Of a DNA stretch of 64,000 bases, positions 10,036 through 21,885 are shown piece after piece (position 1 is the stretch's first letter; each line of letters opens with the position of its first letter). A program made the position numbers and the translations under genes. The stretch is taken from contig WPIO01000139.1 in NCBI GenBank assembly GCA_009760855.2, positions 434,001-498,000 of the forward strand, given 5' to 3'. Source of the stretch: Cristatella mucedo. Taxonomy: Eukaryota > Bryozoa > Phylactolaemata > Cristatellidae. The notes under the pieces were generated by a model. It was not told the DNA's origin and made no database searches. It saw only the letters and a list, made by a program, of their open reading frames with translations.

Positions 10036-11655
10036 ACCTGAAGAACTAACCTAGAGAACTTGAGCAACTACCGCCCAGTTTCCCTTCTACCATTCCTATC
10101 AAAGACACTCGAACGGGTCGTGGCGGACCAGCTGAACTCGTATATCGAAACCTCACACCTTGCTAGTAAGTTCCAGTCTGGCTTTAGAGCTAATCACTCC
10201 ACAGAGTCAGCATTGCTTCGGGTATACAACGACCTACTTAGGAATGCAGACATGGGTAGAGTGTCTCTGCTTGTTTTGCTTGATCTTCCGGCAGCTTTTG
10301 ATACCATCGATCACAAAGTTCTTCTAGAGCGCCTCGCATCTCGCCTGGGCATCACTGGCACTGCTCTGCAGTGGTTCAGGTCCTATCTCAGTGGGAGACT
10401 CCAGAGTATTGACGTGAATGGACAAAGATCATGTGAAGTACCTCTGAAATATGGAGTACCTCAGGGCTCAGTGCTAGGTCCGGTTCTTTTCACGGTTTAT
10501 ACTCTGCCTCTTGCTGATGTGATTGCCAAGCACAATCTAGGCTTTCACTTCTATGCAGATGACACTCAGTTGTACCTTTGCATTGATCCGTCCCAGCCTT
10601 CGAGCACCTCAAATTCTCTAAACTCACTAGCTGCATGCATTGATGACATCCGCACATGGATGGCAGCAAATTTTCTAAAACTTAACAATGATAAAACTAA
10701 CTTGCTAGTTATGGGCAAACCCAGTGTGATCCAGAGATTGGAAAGGCTGACTCTCAAAATTGGCTCTGCCAGCATATCTCCAGTTGAATCAGCTCGAAAT
10801 TTAGGTGTCATTTTCCAAAGCAACCTCTCGTTAGACGACCATATCAGCTCCACAGTCAAATCCGCCTATTTTCAGCTTCATAACATTGCTAAAATTCGGA
10901 CTTGTTTAGATAAAGATACCTCGTCCAATTGGTCCATGCATTCGCGACATCTCGTCTCGACTTCTGCAACTCACTGCTTACTGGCCTACCAGCATGTGCG
11001 ATCAGGCGATTGCAGCCGGTGCAAAACTCTGCAGCTAGGCTTGTCTGTCGTGAGCGTCGCAGTTGCCACATTACTCCACTTCTGGCCGACCTGCACAGGC
11101 TACCAGTCAAGCAACGGATTGACTTCAAGGTTTTGTCGCTCACTTTTAGGTCCCTTCATTCTATGGCTCCAGTCTATCTGTCAGATATACTACCCCATCA
11201 GGCCAAGCATCGTACCACCTGCTTTTCGGAATCCAACAGTCTGGAAATACCTCGTACAAACCTTAAATCCTTTGGAGACCGTGCATTTAGTTCATATGCT
11301 CCCAAAGCCTGGAACTCCCTCCCGACCTGCGTCAGAACATCCCCTGACCTGACCACATTTAAAAGGAACCTAAAAACACACCTATTTAGGACAGCATTTA
11401 GTGGGTCCCTGTGATTCGTCCTTGATGTGCTTATGCGTGCTGACACTGTGCATGCTGCCACTAACCACATTTGCATGCTGACCCTGTGCATGTCACCCCT
11501 AACCATATTATTCATTTCGTTTGTTTTTTCCAGCATGATTTTACATACCATACAATTGCATTTCACTTTACAGCAAATATAAAGCGCCTAGAGAGAGATT
11601 AAGTTCTCTGAGGGTGCTTATCAAGTGAATTATAATTAATATTATTATTATTAAC
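10036..11655 (+). pseudogene. LINE-A reverse transcriptase, 5'-truncated, one frameshift
   Basis: A 430-codon frame (10060-11352) encodes the RT of a CR1/L2-like element: [13 protein letters not shown] at residue 3, motif [14 protein letters not shown] with catalytic Asp75, motif [12 protein letters not shown] at 131-141, and catalytic YADD at residues 165-168 (10552-10563). A one-base deletion in the AATT at about 10927 shifts the frame; the true C-terminal part continues in the frame 10929-11414, ending FRTAFSGSL. The 3' UTR runs to 11655 and ends AAGCGCCTAGAGAGAGATTA, then ATTATTATTATT. The endonuclease and RT N-terminus are missing. In life the protein would nick DNA and reverse-transcribe its RNA at the target; this copy cannot. 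Confidence 0.92.
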
Positions 11656-12842
11656 CTTTGACCGTATTTACCAAGGACAGTACAACGAAAACATGACGAG
11701 GGACTATGTTTGGGAGCTTCTTGTCGGAAACTGGTTAATTGCCAAGTTTATAATTGCCCTGGCCACAAGAGCAAAGTTTGTGGAGAATAGTGGCTATTTT
11801 CTATACTGCTGAGGCATTAGCAGTTTAGAAGTAGTACTTCATCCAAACCTAGAGACGACAATATGTTACACAGAATTGAAATGATAATCAAATTCTGCAC
11901 ATCTGATCTCATTTGGTTTACAGTTAGTGTCCCCATTGGTAAACATAAACCACTCTGTTTATCGTGCAGCCTTGAGGCCGTGAGATTGATGGTGGCTGCA
12001 CAAATTATCTTACTTGCCCCATCTACTCAGTCCGACATGCCTTAATTAGAAGAATGCTACAAGATAGCACCAGGCGAATTCTGGTTGACTTACTGCTCTG
12101 AATGCGCACACTGTAGGCCCTCAGGCAGTTGATCTAGGGTTTACTGCAAACATCAAACTAGATAGGAATACTAACAAACTTTAGAAAGCATATACTAGAT
12201 CAGGACTGACAGGGTATTGACTGGCTAACGAAGACTGAGGAAAGCTGCACTAATTCATCCTAGCTAAGAACAAGTCTAGCTTATATAAAAACAAAACACA
12301 AAGTGAAATCAACATAAGCACAATAAAAAAGATGATGATATCCACGAACAACCATCTTGCTAGCCATTCCCAAGTCAGCACCATAACCAGTAATTATTTT
12401 AGGAATCTAGCCAATCGTTTCTCTGCCTTCTTTGACAGCAAAATAGATAAGAACATGATGTCTACTGCAACATGACCTCCCCTCGGCTTCTCATGCAACA
12501 TAGTAGGCTATATCTTGCAAGAACACCCCCATAGCTAATGCTCTCCTTCGGAGATGCGTAGATCTCTGGCTGCCATGCAGAATTAACGCAATAAATAATT
12601 TCAAATTTTCAGGGCTTTGACATTGCTCCCTTCGAAACGGCTGTTGCAACAATGCTCATTTTGAAGTCAACACTAGACCGGAAGGACTTCAGCAACTTCC
12701 ACCTAGTGCCCATTCTGCCGGTACTTTCAGAAACTAATTAGAGTATCGGTGACCAGCTAAACTCTTACACACAAAACTTGTATACTGGTCATTTATTTAC
12801 AGACAATTCTCAAAGCTAATCACAAAATATTTAGTACTGCTC
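11656..12842 (+). pseudogene. Ancient LINE-A relic: endonuclease end, linker and start of RT
   Basis: 11656-11850 shows nothing I recognise. At 11885-11930 a frame reads CTSDLIWFTVSV, the end of the endonuclease. 12370-12440 contains NRFSAFFDSKIDKN, the linker before the RT. 12690-12840 aligns with the RT start of the copy at 10060 (FSNFHLVPILPVLS, then GDQLNSYTQN) but has stops. Strongly decayed. Confidence 0.6.
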
Positions 12843-13928
12843 GATGTATCGATGTATCTCGTCTGTAACTCCATAAAGTCATAAAGACTGTGGGTGTTAT
12901 GCATAAGAGTTTTGCATAGCGAACTCACAGCCTAAGAGGCTTCCGGTACTCATTCGGTAGCCAACAGACTTCGTCTCACAAAACAAAGGGAAAGTGGGAA
13001 GCATAGCAGAGCCAGGAGAGCAGTTGAGGTACTGAGTAGCATGCTGCACTGAAAAGGATGAGCCATAGTCGGCAGAAGAGGAGTAGTTGTCGTTGCTTAA
13101 GACTCGTGGAAGCGAGTTCCTAAGTCTAGGACCTGCATACGACGGTCTTTAAGCAGAGGAGTGGAACAGCTAATTTATTATTCACACAGGACCTGAGAGC
13201 CCAAACAGACTGAAACTCATGCAGCCGTTCAGCAAGGTACGAAGGAGCCATGCCGTGGCTAGCTTTGCGGTTCATCATAAGAACTTTAATCTGTATCCGT
13301 TGATCTACCGGCATCCATTCCAGTTCTTTTAGCAAAGGAGACACGTGTTCATACCTCAGGGATTTGAAGACTAGCCTTGCAGTCATATTCATAACCAGCT
13401 GCAGTCGCATAGTTGCTTTTTTCGGTAGTCCAGCCAAAAGGGAATTACAATAATCAAGCCGAGACAGAACTAAGGAGCTAGTTAAAATTTTTGCAAGCCA
13501 CTGTGGAAGACATCTCCTAATCTTGGATAGGGATCGGACGTGATGGCTAGCTGTAGAAGCAGACTTCTAAATGAAACTTTTAAAATTGAGGCAGCTGTCG
13601 AAGACGACACCTAAATTTCGAGCACGTTGTGATGGTCGCACAAAAGCATCACCTATTAGAAGAACAAAGCCTTTTAATTCAGCCACATGCTTAGGATGTT
13701 CTAAGAGCAGCAGTTTGGTTTTATCGTCATTTAGCTTCAAGAATTTTTCCGACATCCAGGATCGAATGTCAGCAAGGTAAGCATTAGGTTTCTCAGTTGC
13801 TGCAGCAGACTCCGACGGTTTGAACGACAAGTATCGTCAGCATAAAAGTGATATCCTTTCCACTGCCCTTAATCACTTTTCCTAAAGCGTGAGTATAAAT
13901 GGAGAACAGCAAGGGACCGAGTACTGTC
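12843..13928 (-). pseudogene. LINE-B fragment, minus strand
   Basis: The 3' end is at 12843 (reversed GAGATACATCGATACAT-type tail). Coding parts read in two frames: 13126-13437 ([34 protein letters not shown]) and 13567-13830 ([26 protein letters not shown]). A frame break separates them near 13500, and the catalytic YADD has been lost at about 13838-13855. The 5' break is at about 13928. It aligns with 60868-61985. Confidence 0.85.
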
Positions 13929-14960
13929 ACCGGTAAATAACGTCCCTCTGGTGAATGCTGACTTGGGATAGAATCTCAGAGTCATCTGCTATTTCTGCTG
14001 GTTCTCTCGGCAACATTTGATACCAGTCATCCTCAAGTCATTCCTGAGCATCTATAATCTCGCCTGGCCATCCTGACACTGTACACGGCAAAAGTCTTAT
14101 CTCAGTAGAATATTTCAGAGCATTGAGGTCAACAGTCACCCAAGAAGCCTTTGACAATATGAAGTCTAGGTAAACTTGTTTGACTAAATATGTACTCTCA
14201 ATATGGACGATGCCATCGCCAAGTACAACCAAGGCTTTCATTTTTAAGCAGATGAACAGAGCTGTACCTATGCTTTGATCCATCTCGATCTACCTTACTG
14301 CATGTCAAACGCTCTGTAACTTCCTTGCAGCATATATTGCCGATATCTTGGACTGCCATGGAAGCACGATTTCTCACACTGGTAGGGAAAAACATACTTG
14401 CTGGTTGTAAGTAAACCTCGTGCACCTCAGATATGGCTCTCTGACTCAAAATGGGCATAGAGGGAATATATCCAGAAGCATCTATACACAGTAAGAGTGT
14501 CTTGTTCCAAAGTGACCTTTTCTAGATAACCACATCAGCACCTTAGTCAATTCTTCTTACTTTCACGTAAATGTCATAGCCAAAATTCTGGTCTACTTAT
14601 AGCAGCCTTTGCACCACATCACATGCTTATCTGACTCAAGTCGTTCAGAAGTGATTCCTAATCAAAGTCAAATTATTTATAAGCCCTGCCTTCAGGTCAT
14701 ATGATCATCAAACCAGGATGGAATTCCCCACCATCAGATGTCACGACAACCAAAGACTTGTTGACTCTAAAAAGAACTTAAGACTTAAAAACTAATCACA
14801 GCATGTGCTGATTCCGTGTGAATTACCCTGTGGGCTTATGTGTGCTGACCCTGTGCATATCACTAACCAATTGGCATGCTTTGTTTCTGGCATATGTAAA
14901 TAGCCCAGACAGGGATTTAGTTCTCTCACGGGGCAATACGAATGCATTATTATTATCGGT
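13929..14960 (+). pseudogene. LINE-A relic, plus strand
   Basis: Very decayed but collinear with the copy at 10300-11655: the block TCTTATCTCAGTAGAATATT (RSYLSG region) at 14096, CAGATGAACAGAGCTGTACC at 14239 (the site of the ADDTQLYL motif, now altered), later pieces near 14500-14600 (GACCTTTTCTAGATAACCAC), and a 3' terminus at 14840-14960 ending GGGGCAATACGAATGCATTA. No open frame. Confidence 0.6.
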
Positions 14961-14989
14961 AATAGTAATATTGGAAAAAATAGTGTCAC

Positions 14990-15420
14990 TGTAAAAGTGG
15001 GATGCCTTATTTTCAGCTTGGCCCACCTAGCATATGCACATTGTAGCCTCTACATGGAATCTGGAAATCCAGTTAACAGATTATTTTCACCGTTTGACTT
15101 AATTATTTCCAGACTCAAGTCTGCCTAGTACCATCCACACACAAGTCGGTCTGTTTGTCGTGAACCTTGCAGCTGTCACTCTCCATTTATTCGTTCTGAC
15201 CTGCACCAACCCCTATTCAGGCACTGCACCGCCTTCAAGATTCTCTTGCTCGCGTTTTGGTTCCTTCGTTCTGTTGCTCCACCCATGCTTTCTACATGAC
15301 TTACTCCTAGGGTAACCCCATAAGCAATCAAAACCTCTGAATACGGCCAAATAGCCTTGGCTCTAGGCAACATCATGAAATTTAGAGACCAGTGCCTTCA
15401 CTTACTGTGCAGCAAAAACC
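14990..15420 (+). pseudogene. LINE-A C-terminal relic, plus strand
   Basis: 15145-15290 follows the LINE-A order: TCTGTTTGTCGTGAACCTTG (LVCRER), TCTGACCTGCACCAACCCCT, TTCAAGATTCTCTTGCTCGC and GTTCCTTCGTTCTGTTGCTC. It ends without the 3' terminus near 15420. All frames are broken. Confidence 0.6.
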
Positions 15421-16977
15421 TGGAAAATTCCATCGAATAGCATAATTTAATTGACGATATCTCACGCAAAAATAAAAAAGCTGCCTGCTTGCAATACTTT
15501 GTCGTCGTGAATAGAATTATATCCATATATGTTTGCGAAACCTATGCAAACGATTTACCAATCGAAAGATCAGCTGTCCTTCCAACCTATGTACAATTCC
15601 TAAAAAACTAAATTACTTCTCTTGGGACGCTTGATAAAAATTAAATTTTCATATACTTATTTGTGCACACCACAAAGACCTGCCGCATACCACTTTTGAT
15701 AAAGTCTTCATACGAAGAAATTGCAAGCACGGTATGGGCTACTAATTTCAACATTCGAGGCCTGGAATGAACAATTGTGATAACAGACTGTGGGCCTACA
15801 ACAAACAGGAAACAGCATAACAGTTTTCTATGCTCTCTAGTCGTCAGCAATCCCCGCGAAAATGCATACCCAACAGAGGCAATGTACAACCAATTTTTAA
15901 ATAAATACATGATAATTTTTATTAACGAAGGAACGGAAAATTGCCATTCTTAGTGACAGATTACCTCGGCCGACCAAACCAAGATGGTGAACAACTCGCT
16001 TAAAAACACAAAAGGCAATAGACTGGCTGAGAAATTTGAAAGCCAGAATTTTGACTAGCTATGCATTGAACAAGACTAAACCTGAAAAACGTAGTTACTA
16101 GCCAGTGCTATTCAGATTTTGAAGGTGTGAGCTAGCCTAATGCATGGACCAGGCAGACGTAGTCAAACGATAATCAAACAGGACTAGGAAAGCAGTGAGA
16201 CTAAATCCTAAAATTCCAATAGAAACCACTATGGCAATCAGACAACGACGATGCCCATCAATGACTCTGACTTGTTTGAACGTCGAAGGCTGCTTGCTAC
16301 ACTAGTACATCACCTGGCAACAGGACGTACTCTGGAGGCCGATAGCAGCTCCGGATGTGGAACGACCGCATCTTAGATCAAAACCAATAACGAGCCGGAA
16401 AAAAGAAATACGGCGTATAAATCCCCCCCCCCAAAAATCACCAGTCGCAGCACTTGCCGCGAAGGGCTAACTTGTGACATAAAGTAGGTACTTGTCTAAA
16501 GGCCCGAAACGAACACATCAACTATAGGCGGGTCGCGGTGCCCTACACTGTGACCAAGCGCATACAGAAGTCCAAAACAAGCTTGAGGACTGTTTTATGT
16601 ATGTTCTGCACCAAGTCATTCGCTCAAAGCGCAGCAAGTCTCTGCACCCTTAATGCAAGAGAGCCACGGGTGCAACTGAGTGACGACTACAGAATTATCA
16701 CCAAATGCAATCAAGATGTAAGTTTCATCACCATGGCAGCAGAATAATAGAAATACAGCGAGTCTTATTAGAATGGCTGAGCTATAAATACGAGATCGCA
16801 GCCACAATCGCAGCTGTTCTCTTCGGTCAAGCCAGCACCAAGTTCCAGACCTACCGGAGTAGCTGCATCAGAACCGCTCTTTACTGACGGAGGCCATTAT
16901 TGACATACGTAACCTAGAGACACCCTCAAACTCCAGCTTAGCTTCCGCCAAAAGCGCCACTCGTCGCACGAGCATCT
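15421..16977. other. Gene-free AT-rich stretch
   Basis: I see no gene or known repeat. A run of about ten C residues lies near 16426-16435. Frames of 60-90 codons (for example minus 15641-15910, plus 16538-16747) overlap on opposite strands and look random. Confidence 0.5.
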
Positions 16978-17630
16978 AAAAAATAATAATAATAGATTTG
17001 ATAAACCATACTCAGAGAACTCGATCTCTTTCTAGGTGCTTTAAAGTAGCTTCCGAGTAAGCACGATCGAATGGTTAGTGGTACCATGATCAATAAACAA
17101 CAAGAATAACGAGGTTAGGTACGACATGTACAGGGTCAATATGCAAGTGTGGTTAGCGATACTATGCAACCCAGTGTTTGCACACATAAGCACATAAATG
17201 AAAAATCAAAGGGACCTTCGAAATGCTATCATAACTATTTGTTTTTCTAGTATCTTTTTAAATGTGGATAAGCCAGGAAATGTCGTAAAGCAGCTCGGGA
17301 GTGAGGAGTTCCAGTATTTGCAGCGTACGAACTAAAGGCACGGTCTCCAAAGGACTTGAGGCCTGTGCGGGATATGGTTAAACAGTTAGATTCCGAAAAG
17401 CTAGTGGAACAATGCCTATCCTGGTCGGCGAGTAGATGTGATAGGTAAGCTTTAAGGGACCTGAAAGTGAGTGACAAAACCGTGAAGGCGATGCGTTGCT
17501 TGACTGGGAGCCAGTGCAGCTCGGCGAGAAGTGGTCTGATGTGGCAACTGCGACGCTCATGACTACCAAGCCTAGCTGCACTTTGGCACCAGCTGTAATT
17601 GTCTGATTCCACAGACCGGCAAAAGACGCC
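16978..17630 (-). pseudogene. LINE-A fragment, minus strand
   Basis: Begins AATAATAATAATAGATTTGA, then the reversed CTCAGAGAACTCGATCTCTT terminus, the UTR blocks and the C-terminal coding region in the frame 17247-17681 (ITPLLA-like [38 protein letters not shown]). The coding remnant has lost the NSLPT segment to a frame change. 5'-truncated at about 17630. Confidence 0.85.
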
Positions 17631-18009
17631 TGAACGGTGTTTTGCTGGATAGATAGATATGGCTCCAAACCTCAAGTGCAAAGAGAAAACTGTCTTAAAA
17701 AATAATTCCTATTCAATTATTACTTAGCGATTGAGGTTAGTGAGTGATTTGAAAAATAGGTCACTGGGCCAGTCATATTCATTAATCACTGCTGTAACGC
17801 CGAAGGCTCGGCGTTGTAGGCTTGACCTGCCGCTTACGTAGCGGTGTAACCTAACGCCTAATGCCGTTCGGTGCTTGCCTACGCGCAATAAGCTGGCGGC
17901 CACGAAACGAGCGTTTCTGTCGCTGACCTGCTTACCGTTACTAAAAGGGGTCGTGAGACCACAGCGTGAATCGGAAAGCGAGACACACAGATTGGGGATT
18001 TTACTGAGC

Positions 18010-18015
18010 TTTATT
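18010..18015 (-). terminator. LTR polyadenylation signal AATAAA (minus strand)
   Basis: TTTATT on the plus strand gives AATAAA in the sense of the left LTR. The aligned right LTR has AATAAA at 20405-20410, so the signal is conserved and marks the R/U5 region. Confidence 0.6.
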
Positions 18016-18528
18016 CTCAAACGCACAAAGTCGCAGCGCGTCCAGCTCAGTTTTATCTCCACGCTCCTCGCACGCTCTCAACACCTCAAACACTCTTGCG
18101 GAAGGGAATGCGTCTCCACACTGAGGCTACTTACGTCTATTGTGGGGAGCGATCCAAATTGACGGAGCCCAAACTGGAGCCTAAACCTTGACCGGAGAAC
18201 TAGGACTCCGTTTCCGCCTTCGGCAGGAATACCCCACGAACACCAACCACGTCTCGCTCGCACCGGCAACTCCTTTTACAGAGACCAAGTGCTAGCGCGC
18301 ACACACAAAACACGAAAGAAACACAAAATGCTAGGTACTAAGCTCCGGCGCGATACGACCGTATTCGGTGGAGTCCACCGAATCCTCTTAGCGCTGCCTC
18401 GTCCTGTTCCGTCCATCGCCGGCGAACCGCCTGCCCAACTCCCCCGCTTTCAGATAAACAATTCTGACATCGTCGAAGCGCGGAGCTGAACAAAAGACCA
18501 AAAGACCAAGAGCGAGTGTCGCTCGACT

Positions 18529-18536
18529 CTTAAATA
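18529..18536 (-). promoter_or_regulatory. LTR TATA-like box (minus strand)
   Basis: CTTAAATA on the plus strand reads TATTTAAG in the LTR sense, at the same place as 19692-19699 in the right LTR. It is followed by GAGTCGAGCGACACTCGCTC. Conservation between two diverged LTRs supports a core promoter; activity is not shown. Confidence 0.5.
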
Positions 18537-18937
18537 CTTAGCTGAGACAATGGGGCAAGAGCTTAGTGGTATTGGGCCCGACACCATGGCCCATTATCGT
18601 AAGGAATTAATACCGTCATTAGGCCACTGGAAGTGCACATCTGGCCAGCTTAAATCGCGAATGAATTCCAAACGATTCTTTTTGGACAGTGTGATATCGG
18701 AGGTTGACGGGCCTGCCAACATCAATCAGCAACTCCCGCGGGTATCGGACCAATTCTAAAGGCCGAATCGCCTCGGCTAGTCTCAAAGTTTCCTGGCTTG
18801 CTCTTAAGGTCTTGCTCTCTATCCGCACTGACGCTCTTCTCTGGCTCACTGCTCCAGGACAAAGGAGTTCTTCCCCGCAACCGAACAGCTCTTGTTTGTG
18901 CTAAAATTCAGCCAAGGCGAGCAACGCGATGCACTGC

Positions 18938-19289
18938 TCAGCTGCAGCAAATGTTGCTACACTAGCTATATGCGAGGTCAAATCTGTTTGGTCAGTTATT
19001 CCTCTGTTCTCCCGCAATCAGCTAATTGAAGTTCGCATGTCATTTCTTAAAGACCAAGTTTTTCAATTGTTAGTACCTGCATAACCGTCATATGCCATCA
19101 GGAGCAAGGAAGTGGGGCAGGCTGAGGGTCGGCCGGTCTGCCACAGTGCCTGCCTACATGCCTGCAAGCAATAACGCCGAAGCAGGGGATGGTCATGGGG
19201 ATCTAAGGCTGTAGTTCGTTTGCCAGATTATGTAGGTGGCTGCTAATTGCTACTCGTCAGGGCCCAGACAAGCGTTTGCCACCGAAATA
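18938..19289. other. Spacer between the two inverted solo LTRs
   Basis: About 350 bp of ordinary sequence with no open frame of note. It carries neither the primer-binding site nor the polypurine tract expected inside an LTR retrotransposon, which supports two separate insertions. Confidence 0.6.
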
Positions 19290-19691
19290 GAAGTGTAGCG
19301 CCCGGCTGGCTTTGGCTGAATTTTAGCGCGAACAAGAGCTGTTCGGCGGCGGGCTAGAGCCCCTTTGTCCTGGAGCAGTGAGCCAGAGAGGAGCGTCAGT
19401 GCGGTTAGAGAGGAAGCGCTTAGGAGCAGGCCAGGAAGCTCGGAGACGAGCAGCGGCGATTCGGCCTTTAGAATTGGTCCGATACTCGCGGAAGCTGCTG
19501 ATAGATGTTGGCTGGCCTGTCAACCCCCGCCTTCCCTCTTTCCAAGAAAGAATCTTCTGGAACCCATTCGCCATTCAAGCTGGACGGAGGTACCCTCCCA
19601 GTGGCCTGGGGACGGTAGTAATTCCTTTCTGTAATGGGCCAAGGTGTCCGGGCCCAATACCACTAAGCTCTTGCCCATTGTTCCAGCTAGG

Positions 19692-19699
19692 TATTTAAG
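19692..19699 (+). promoter_or_regulatory. LTR TATA-like box
   Basis: TATTTAAG about 400 bp into the LTR and about 700 bp before AATAAA. It lies just before GAGTCGAGCGACGCTCGCTC, a block kept in both LTRs. It would set U3 at roughly 19294-19720. Confidence 0.5.
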
Positions 19700-20029
19700 A
19701 GTCGAGCGACGCTCGCTCTTGGCCTCGTGTCTTTTTGTCTGTGGTCTTCTGTCTTTGGTCCGGCTCCGCCGTCGGACTCGTTTTCTCTGGAAGCGAGGGA
19801 GGAGGGCGGGCTGTTCGCCAGCGATTGACGGAACAGGACGAGACAGCTCTAGGAGGATTCGGTGGAACCCCACCGAACACGGTCGTATCGCGCCCGAGCT
19901 GGCATTTTTGTTTGTTCTTTCGTGTGTTTGTGTTGTGTTTTTGTGTCGTGTGTGTGCGCGCTAGCACGTGCTCTCGGCATAGGGATTTGCCGGCGCGAGC
20001 TAGGCGTAGTTGGCGTGTGTGGAGCTCTA

Positions 20030-20340
20030 GTTCACCGGGTAGGGTTTAGGCTCCGGGTCGCGCTTTAGTGTGGAGAATTATTTCCTCCGCAGGAGTGCTT
20101 GAGTTGGCGTGTGTGGAGTATTCCGGCCGCACTGGTGGAAACCGAGTTCTAGTTCACCGGGTAGGGTTTAGACTCCGGTTCGCACCTCAGTGTGGAGAAG
20201 TACTCCCTCCGCTCGAGTGTTTAAGTTGGCGTGTTTGGGGTATTCCCTCGGCACAGGTGGGAACGGATTCCTAGTTCACCGGTTAGGGTTTAGGGTCCGG
20301 GTCGCGCTTAGTGTAGAGGAGTATTCCCTCCGCAAGAGTG
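20030..20340 (+). repeat. 122-bp tandem repeat in LTR leader, about 2.6 units
   Basis: GTTCACCGGGTAGGGTTTAG recurs at 20030, 20152 and 20274 (the last with GGTTAGGG), and GGAGTATTCCCTCCGC-like blocks recur at the same spacing. The left LTR has about one unit (18110-18270), which explains most of its 192-bp shortfall. Confidence 0.85.
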
Positions 20341-20404
20341 TTGAACGTGCGAGGAGTGTGGAGATAAAGCTGAACTAGACGCGCAGCGACTTTGTGCGCT
20401 TGCG

Positions 20405-20410
20405 AATAAA
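20405..20410 (+). terminator. LTR polyadenylation signal AATAAA
   Basis: AATAAA within GCGAATAAAGTTCAG, conserved in the left LTR. The remaining 216 bp to the LTR end would be the end of R plus U5. Confidence 0.6.
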
Positions 20411-20722
20411 GTTCAGTAAAATCCCCAATTTATGTGTCTTGCTTCCAATTCACGCCGCGGACTCACGACCCCTTTTAGTAACGGTAAGCAGGTCAGCGCC
20501 AGAAACGCTCGTTTCGTGGCGGCCAGCTTATTGCGCGTAGGCGCGCACCGAACGGCATTAGGCGATAGGCTACGCCGCTAGGTAAGCGGCAGGTCAAGCT
20601 TACCCCGCCGAGCCTTCGGCGTTACAGAAGTGTCTTACTGAAGTTCTACTAGGCCACTTCGCTGGGTGGGCCTGGCTTGACTCTGCCTACTTTCGCCTCT
20701 CTGCGTAACTTCGCAACCGGAT

Positions 20723-21481
<759 letters not shown>

Positions 21482-21885
21482 CTCAACGGTATCAGTAATG
21501 CAATCCATCTCTCTAGTTAACTGACTAGGTGCTAGGTGACTGGGATTAGTGATGGGCTCTAGTTTGGCAACACCGCTTGTAGATCTTGCTGGCTGTCTAG
21601 CTGGTTCATAGCTCACCTTTCATTCATCTTGTCAACCACAGCCGTTCGCGCTTTTCGGACTGGATGACTTGGCTCCTGGTCTCACTGGCTGCCCCGAAAG
21701 ATGAAGTCCTGCCCAGCATGCTCCTACGACAGCCACCACTTGATCTAATAGCTGCCCTCGTGCATGCAGACTCCTGGAGAAGTCAGTTCGGTGACTATAT
21801 AAGGTGACTATTTAATTTAGGTACACTGGCAGTGAATAGTATTCAGCCTCATCATTCTTCCTCTCACTGGGCTCCCAGTACCGGT
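21482..21885. other. No gene seen
   Basis: Unique-looking sequence between the microsatellite and a LINE-A fragment; no open frame or repeat recognised. Confidence 0.5.

Larger units (their letters stand above)
17793..18933 (-). mobile_element. Solo LTR, minus orientation (left arm of inverted pair)
   Basis: On the plus strand it starts TGTAACGCCGAAGGC and ends CGCGATGCA; in its own (minus) sense it therefore begins TGCATCGCG and ends GGCGTTACA. It is flanked by CTGC at 17789-17792 and 18934-18937, a 4-bp target-site duplication. It matches the LTR at 19294-20626 end to end at roughly 85%, except that it has fewer 122-bp leader repeats. Length is 1141 bp. TG...CA ends and 4-bp duplication fit a Ty3/Gypsy-like family, but no internal coding region is present to prove it. 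Short ORFs inside are not genes. Confidence 0.88.
19294..20626 (+). mobile_element. Solo LTR, plus orientation (right arm of inverted pair)
   Basis: Begins TGTAGCGCCCGG and ends CCTTCGGCGTTACA, so the ends form a short imperfect inverted repeat (TGTARCGCC/GGCGTTACA). It is flanked by GAAG at 19290-19293 and 20627-20630. Inside are a TATA-like box (19692), a GC-rich leader with 122-bp tandem repeats (20030-20340) and AATAAA (20405). Length is 1333 bp, long for an LTR. No internal region follows, so it is a solo LTR left by LTR-LTR recombination. The overlapping ORFs of 60-117 codons on both strands have no domain. Confidence 0.9.

Noticed and set aside
20040-20293. Telomere-like TAGGGTTTAG motifs at 20040, 20162 and 20284
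   Set aside because: They occur once per 122-bp leader repeat and are not in tandem arrays; this is not a telomere or interstitial telomere.
18289-20378. Several 60-117 codon ORFs on both strands
   Set aside because: They lie in GC-rich LTR sequence, overlap each other, and are not kept between the two LTR copies in the same frame.
17793-20626. Foldback or terminal-inverted-repeat DNA transposon
   Set aside because: The arms end TG...CA, each has its own 4-bp target duplication on both sides, and the spacer has no transposase. Two solo LTRs explain everything.
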